Assembly (NCBI GenBank): GCA_003117195.1
Contig: BDSI01000029.1
Span: 186,001 to 250,000 of the forward strand
Direction: 5' to 3'
Length of the DNA: 64,000 nucleotides
From: Eudorina sp. 2006-703-Eu-15
Lineage: Eukaryota > Chlorophyta > Chlorophyceae > Chlamydomonadales > Volvocaceae
Both the position numbers and the translations under genes were made by a program. The notes beneath the pieces are model-generated. The model saw only the letters and a program-made list of their open reading frames with translations. It searched no databases and was not told the origin of the DNA. Shown here one piece after another: positions 58,900 to 64,000 of the stretch; the stretch's first letter is position 1, and each line of letters begins with the position of its first letter.

Positions 58900-61605
58900 C
58901 GGGACTGTTGGACTGTTCGTTGTCGCCGTTGCATGGCTGGCGACGGCCGTAACACACACCACGAGCGGCGGTAGTGTGTGGTGCGGACTTACATCTGTCT
59001 GGCATTCATCTGCCGAAGTCAGTCGGTTCAACAGCAAACAGCGGGCAGCTGGCGACGTGGCGAGATCGCAAAACAATAAGTCAAGAGCCATGCGAACGTG
59101 GCACATAGTTTTCCGGCTGGCTCGGGGCCAGGTATGTAGGGCTGTTTGATTCGGCAGCCGGCGTCCTCACTTGGCGCAGATATGTACAGATAGAGGAGGC
59201 TGTGTATGCGCACACGGTTGACGGGGAAACAGACATATTACAGCAGGTAGTCACGCCTGCTGACATAGCAGATGGAGCAGGAGCAGATTCCGTCCGCAGC
59301 GAAACAGGTAGGGCGCCCGTCCTCCGCGCGAGAGGCGCGCGATGGCGTACGTGAGGGTTTGCACCCGTCGCACGGATGCTTCGTACGTAGGTCGTAGCGC
59401 CTCACGTACGGCGGCCTCCGTTGTCGCCTTTTATCTACCGTGCCTTCCGTACAACGCACGCAAGGCCCCTACGCGCTGTTCTTGGAACTGAGGACCGATT
59501 CTTTATATTCGCGGCTGCTTTGCATTCGGAGCGGCTGCGTGCGTTCTTTATCTCGCGCCGAGCACAGTGCGTGCCTTGGGCAGCCCTGATGTGTACGAAC
59601 GCGGGTATGTATTGCTCAAGAGCTTTACTGCCCTGTGGATGACGAGCGAGCACCCTCGCCTCGATCTGCTCCAAGCCGGCAGATACATGACGAACGGAAC
59701 GATGTCGAGACGTTGCAGCCATTTATCTGGGAGGGGATGATGGTCTGCAGAAACGGATGGCTGTACGTCCGGAAATCCGGAGCAATTATAGACTGATGTG
59801 CAGGCATTGAGGTGGGTTAGCGTGCATGTGTTCGCGTTCTATGCAGGTGGCCAGGTTATTTTTATTATTCGCACGCACGGGTGGGTGGGGCGGGGGCGGG
59901 TATGATTCGAACCCCACATTGGCATGTGGCTATTGCTTTCGCCAGGCCTTTTTTCTTCAAGCAAGCGCAGCGGCAGTAGACATCATGGTGCACCAATATT
60001 GGCGCTGCCGTCGGTAGTGACAGAACGAAGCATTAGTTCATTAGCAGAAGTTTGGTTGCCACTGCACAGCCAAATCCGCCGGACGTCAGCGCCATTGTTG
60101 GCATAAGACCCCGGGCCCGACCCGCGCGTGCTTTGCGGTGGCGTGAATGGGCGGCGTGTGTACGGACTTGCACGACGGGTGTGCCGAAATAAAATAAAAT
60201 TAGGCGGGCGCACCGTGCGTATCCAATCTGCGTGGCGCATTCAACCAATCGGTACAGGCAGGCACGTGCAGGCATGGCATGGCATGACGGCATTTCGCGT
60301 GGGGCTGGGGCTGGCATTGCGTGGGGATGACACGTGTGTGGCGGCACAGGGATCGATGCGGCCGCGCGCGGGTTGTGCAATCGCCTTGCAGCACGTGATT
60401 CGATAACCGAACCGGCGGATGTAGGTGCGCGCGGCTGGTGGGGCATGCCTACGGTATACGTATATGCATGCATTATCTTTGCTGCTAGTGGCGCAATTTC
60501 TTAGAGTGCTTCTACCTCCGCGTGCCCAAACCTCTCGCTGTGTTCGCAGAATCGATGGATGCATGCAAGGATGGACAGGATGGATGGATGGATGGCGCAC
60601 ACACACACTCTCGCGTCCCTGTTCTGAACACACTCGCGTTCCGAGGGCTGTAATGCTTGTGTGCATGTGCCTCGGCGGCATCTACGCCCATTCTCCAGAC
60701 TGCTCCTCAAGGCAATCGCCGTGACTGCTCCTCAAACCCCGGTCGCGACTGAAGTCCCTCTTAACTCGCCTTTCTTCACCATGAACAAACAAACGTCCAT
60801 GCCACAGCGTTCCCAGCACGGCCGCTGCTGGGCTGGGCAGCCGCGCTGGCGTGCAGTCTCACCAGCCTCATGGCACCAACATGCACGCTACACACGGGGC
60901 ATAGCCCCATTCGTTGGGCGCCGGATTTCGTCCCCTCGCCCTCTTGGAGGCATGCAACGATGGATGGCCAGCCCTGTATGACCAGGCAGGGGCTCACCCA
61001 CCCTCCAGGCTGCGCTTAAGTGGGTCATCAGATGGGCTGGCACCAAGCACCATGCCTGGTTCCGAAGTGCAGTGCGGTGCGGTGCAGTGGGTGAACCAAG
61101 CTCGCGCACCCGCACATCAACAACTAGCACTCGAACACCTACTACCAACCAACTACCAACCAACTACCAGATTCAATGAGCGACAAGCGACCTGTCGGAG
61201 GGCTACCTGCGAAAAACGGAACCAGGCAACCGCAACGGTGGACCCGCGGACCCGCGGCGGTACGTTGGCTGCCATCGGCTCCGCAGCAATGCACGTACCG
61301 GTACGTGAACGGCGCCGCACCGCCGTGTACGTCACGCCGCCGTTGTGCGGCTTGGCCCGCACACAACGCCTGCGGCAGCGCAGGGGCCCAACCCTGCACG
61401 CCCGCTCGTCTTCACACACAACCCAACACACAACACAGGCGTTTTGCGCGCAGGTGGGTCTACTCTGATCAGCGCCGCCCGCGTCGCACGCACGCACTCA
61501 ACACACAACGTTGTGGCGTGTGTCTGAGTGACCCGGGGGGGCAGCGGACCCGCACCGGCTGGCCCCTTGCATGTCACGCGCTCCTGCCCTGCCTGCCTAA
61601 GAAAA

Positions 61606-61703
61606 CATACACACACACGGCTCGCGATTCAGCTTTCTCACACACACACATACATACATACAGGTCTCTTATCTAAACCCACACACACACACACACACAC
61701 ACA
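61606..61703 (+). repeat. (AC)n and (CATA)n microsatellites
   Basis: Three dinucleotide or tetranucleotide tracts: ACACACAC near 61610, CACACATACATACATACA at 61640-61661, and about twelve AC units at 61680-61703. Confidence 0.9.
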
Positions 61704-63785
61704 TGCAGAGTTCTTAGTTGCTAGCACGCCCGCACGATGTGCTCGGGGGCTCTCGCGTCCACACATTCAAGCATGAGAGGTTGGGCGGGCAATAATCTTC
61801 CGCGCGCCGCAAAAAAAAACATGGGAGCTTACTTGCTTGCTTGATATCTACCTGCCGTCGCGCTCGCACACGTTCTGCGTACGCCTTCGGTCTGGCTCCC
61901 TGCTCGAGAACTCCATCAAAGACCAGCAGGCAAGAGGAGGGACGGAGCGAGAACTCCATCAAGAGGAGGGCGGGAGCAAGAGGAGGGAGAGAGAGCAAGC
62001 GGGGAGGAAGACCGGCAGAGAGAGAGGGATGGCGCGTACCCGGGTGCACACCTGGACCGCAGCAAGGGCCTTGAAACCGTTGTATTGCGGCGGCGCAAAC
62101 GTCCCTCCCGCTCACAAACGTCTACGCAGCTGCTAGGTATGCAGACGAGCAAACCTATCCGGCCAACGGTGGCACATCAGGGCCGTACGTCGGCCGACAT
62201 GGCCGCCTCTCGGCACGCAAGGGGTCTGCTCCCGCCCCCGCTGGCCACTCCTCGTGAAGCAGACCCGCAGCACCAAGTCCGCCAAACGGCGTCCCGCCTT
62301 CCCAAACCGGGCAACCAAAATGTAGCATGGCTTGTGCGCCAGGGCAGCAGCACCAACAGCTACGCACCCCGCCCCGTGCAGCACCGCGCCAGACGCTCTG
62401 GAAGAGAAGAGGGCTGAACGGTCAGGAGACAGCTACCGGGCCAGCAGGCGGTTCACCTTTCACCTTGTATTTACTAATTATATATAGCACACCGACCAGA
62501 TGTCTTCATACATGATACATCACAACAAGTGCGTGTGACGGATCTAGAGTACGGCAACCGGTGAGCACCTTCGTGCGGCGCGCAACCGTCAGGGTAACGA
62601 CAATAACAACCAACAGCCGCGGGGCCCCAGCCACCGTACCAACGGAGAAGGTGGCTGCCCAACCCAGGCGCCCAACGACCAAGGCGCGGGCCTGGGGAAG
62701 ACTAGCACAGGATAGGACAGCCGCACAGGCACGTGCTCCCCGGCATGCCCGCAGAGAAGGCAAAACACACCGAGGCAGGCGGCTACCGATGCACCACCTC
62801 TCGTCGGTGATAAGGCAGCGTGCCTGCTATGCAAAGGGGCGTAGCAACGCCCTGGAGCGTTGCCCCCCCCGCTGTGTATGTGTGCGTGTATGTGCGTTTC
62901 GGGCACAGCGACACTCTCCAAAGTCTGCTGGATTTGGGTCAGACAGCCGCCGCCTGGGCGCGTCAGTGAGCGCCTTCCATCCCACTGGCCTCCTGTCCCA
63001 CACATCCCGGCTAACCCCGCAGCGCCTGGCGGCTGCCGCAGCGCACCGGCTCGACAGCACCACGCCCGCCCCATCCACCTCTCCCCCGTCCCCCGAGCCA
63101 TCACCACACCCGCCGCAACGCGCCGTCGCCCGGTCAGATCACAACAGCATCCAGACGCACCCTGTCCCTTCCCTTCCCTAACCCCCCTTCCCTACCTTCC
63201 CTGCTCTCGGCTCCACCCACGGCAGTGCGCACGCGTCACCGCGCTGAGGGCCCCCACCCTGGCGCCCCAATGCATCAGCACCACCGACCCATATACTTTT
63301 CGGCGAGGCTGCTTCTCCCATTCCTCTCTCGAGCAAAACGCATTCGATGAGCACCTCCTCGCGACGCGCCTCCAAAAGAGAGACGGCCTTCTCTAGGAGA
63401 TGTGGGAAACGCGGAAACACCTGGCATCGTCCCGCCGCCGCCGCCGCCGCCGCGTGCCAAGCTTTTACTGGCTTGGCCGAAATCTCTGACCGTGGGGGGA
63501 GGGGGGTGTTGACAGGCTCAGCCAGCGGCAGGCGCCAGCCCACCCACGCGACGTCACCGGTCGGCGCCGGAAGGAGCCGGACACACCACCGTACTGCACG
63601 AACCCCCCCCAGTCCACCTCCTCAACACCTCAACCCTAGAAACCCCACCCCAGCAGACGGCGGGGCCTCACAATGGCCCGCCGTCCCGCCGGTTGGTGCC
63701 AGTACACATGTACGGCAGCATGAACGTGCGCCCAGCTCCACAATGCACTCCAGAGTCGCACACCCGGCTGGCACGGACCCACATG

Positions 63786-63918
63786 CGCACACACACACAC
63801 ACGTGGGTGGGTTTCTCAATACACACACACACACACACACACTCCTGTTTTGCCTGCTTTAATAACACACACACACGTGGGCGATTTGGATCGGGCGGGT
63901 TTCTCGCTAAACACACGC
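63786..63918. repeat. (CA)n tracts with duplicated GGTTTCTC...AAACACAC repeat end
   Basis: CA runs at 63788-63802, 63821-63842 and 63866-63876 flank CGGGCGGGTTTCTCGCTAAA, the inverted counterpart of 39722-39775. A diverged second copy (GGGTGGGTTTCTCAATA) lies at 63803-63820. Confidence 0.7.
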
Positions 63919-64000
63919 GGGCGGCTCAGTTGTCTTGCATGCATGCACAAGGGCCTCTGGGTGGTCTGGGGGGGTTCATTGCCACATGCACACATCGGCC

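Larger units (their letters stand above)
58900..64000. other. Right-hand 5 kb without a supportable gene
   Basis: It holds the presumed 3' UTR of the giant gene (first TGTAA only at 60648-60652), (AC)n tracts, and scattered short ORFs on both strands with no family features. A minus-strand stretch at 63178-63470 has a helical-looking segment (HLLEKAVSLLEARREEVLIE) that might be an exon of a gene continuing beyond the window, but no splice structure supports it. Confidence 0.5.

Noticed and set aside
59905..59930. GATTCGAACCCC resembling a tRNA B box
   Set aside because: No T-stem pairing and no D or anticodon arm on either strand.
63178..63543. Minus-strand ORF with a helical segment near the right end
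   Set aside because: No family resemblance, no clear splice sites and a poly-Ala run from a GCC repeat; could only be judged with sequence beyond the window.
1..64000. CRISPR arrays, bacterial operons or phage genes
   Set aside because: All tandem repeats lack unique spacers, genes are intron-rich and there are no ribosome-binding sites; the window is eukaryotic.

Overview
This window looks like nuclear DNA from a green alga, most likely a volvocine relative of Chlamydomonas or Volvox. The reasons are: very GC-rich coding sequence, many introns with GTGAGT/GTGCGT/GTGGGT donors, TGTAA polyadenylation signals, long (TG)n/(CA)n and other microsatellites inside introns, Ala/Gly/Pro/Ser/Gln homopolymer runs in proteins, and gene families typical of this group (octotricopeptide repeat proteins, hydroxyproline-rich matrix proteins). 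All gene models were assembled by eye from splice sites and reading phase, with no transcript evidence. In every model the exon phases agree from end to end.

Layout: (1) 1-5777, plus strand, is the 3' part of a DEX1-like integrin-alpha/FG-GAP membrane protein, starting upstream of the window. (2) 8946-17082, minus strand, is a roughly 2,170-residue octotricopeptide repeat (OPR) protein. (3) 19095-22496, plus strand, is an mTERF-like protein, divergent from the OPR gene across about 2 kb. (4) 23315-27537, plus strand, is an SLC35D-type nucleotide-sugar transporter with a long low-complexity loop. (5) 31067-58899, plus strand, is best explained as one very large gene of about 29 exons and 4,600 residues. 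It encodes a signal peptide, a beta-rich N-terminal region of unknown family, thrombospondin type 1, LNR-like, PSI, Kre9/KNH-like and EGF-like modules, a PKD-like domain, about 1,000 residues of hydroxyproline-rich-type sequence, one transmembrane helix and a roughly 1,000-residue cytoplasmic tail. (6) 58900-64000 shows no gene I can support, only microsatellites and repeat fragments.

Introns of the giant gene have collected mobile DNA. Intron 7 (36407-40085) holds a decayed minus-strand non-LTR retrotransposon split by two head-to-tail copies of a roughly 960-bp element with GC-rich terminal inverted repeats. Other introns carry pentanucleotide, 21-bp and tetranucleotide arrays.

Functionally, two genes concern organelle gene expression (OPR, mTERF-like). 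Three concern the secretory pathway and extracellular matrix: the DEX1-like protein, the nucleotide-sugar transporter that would feed glycosylation, and the giant matrix receptor-like protein. The giant protein is the most unusual object here. The main uncertainties are whether it is truly one gene (joins at 48135-49193 and at 57075-57505) and what its N-terminal 800 residues are.
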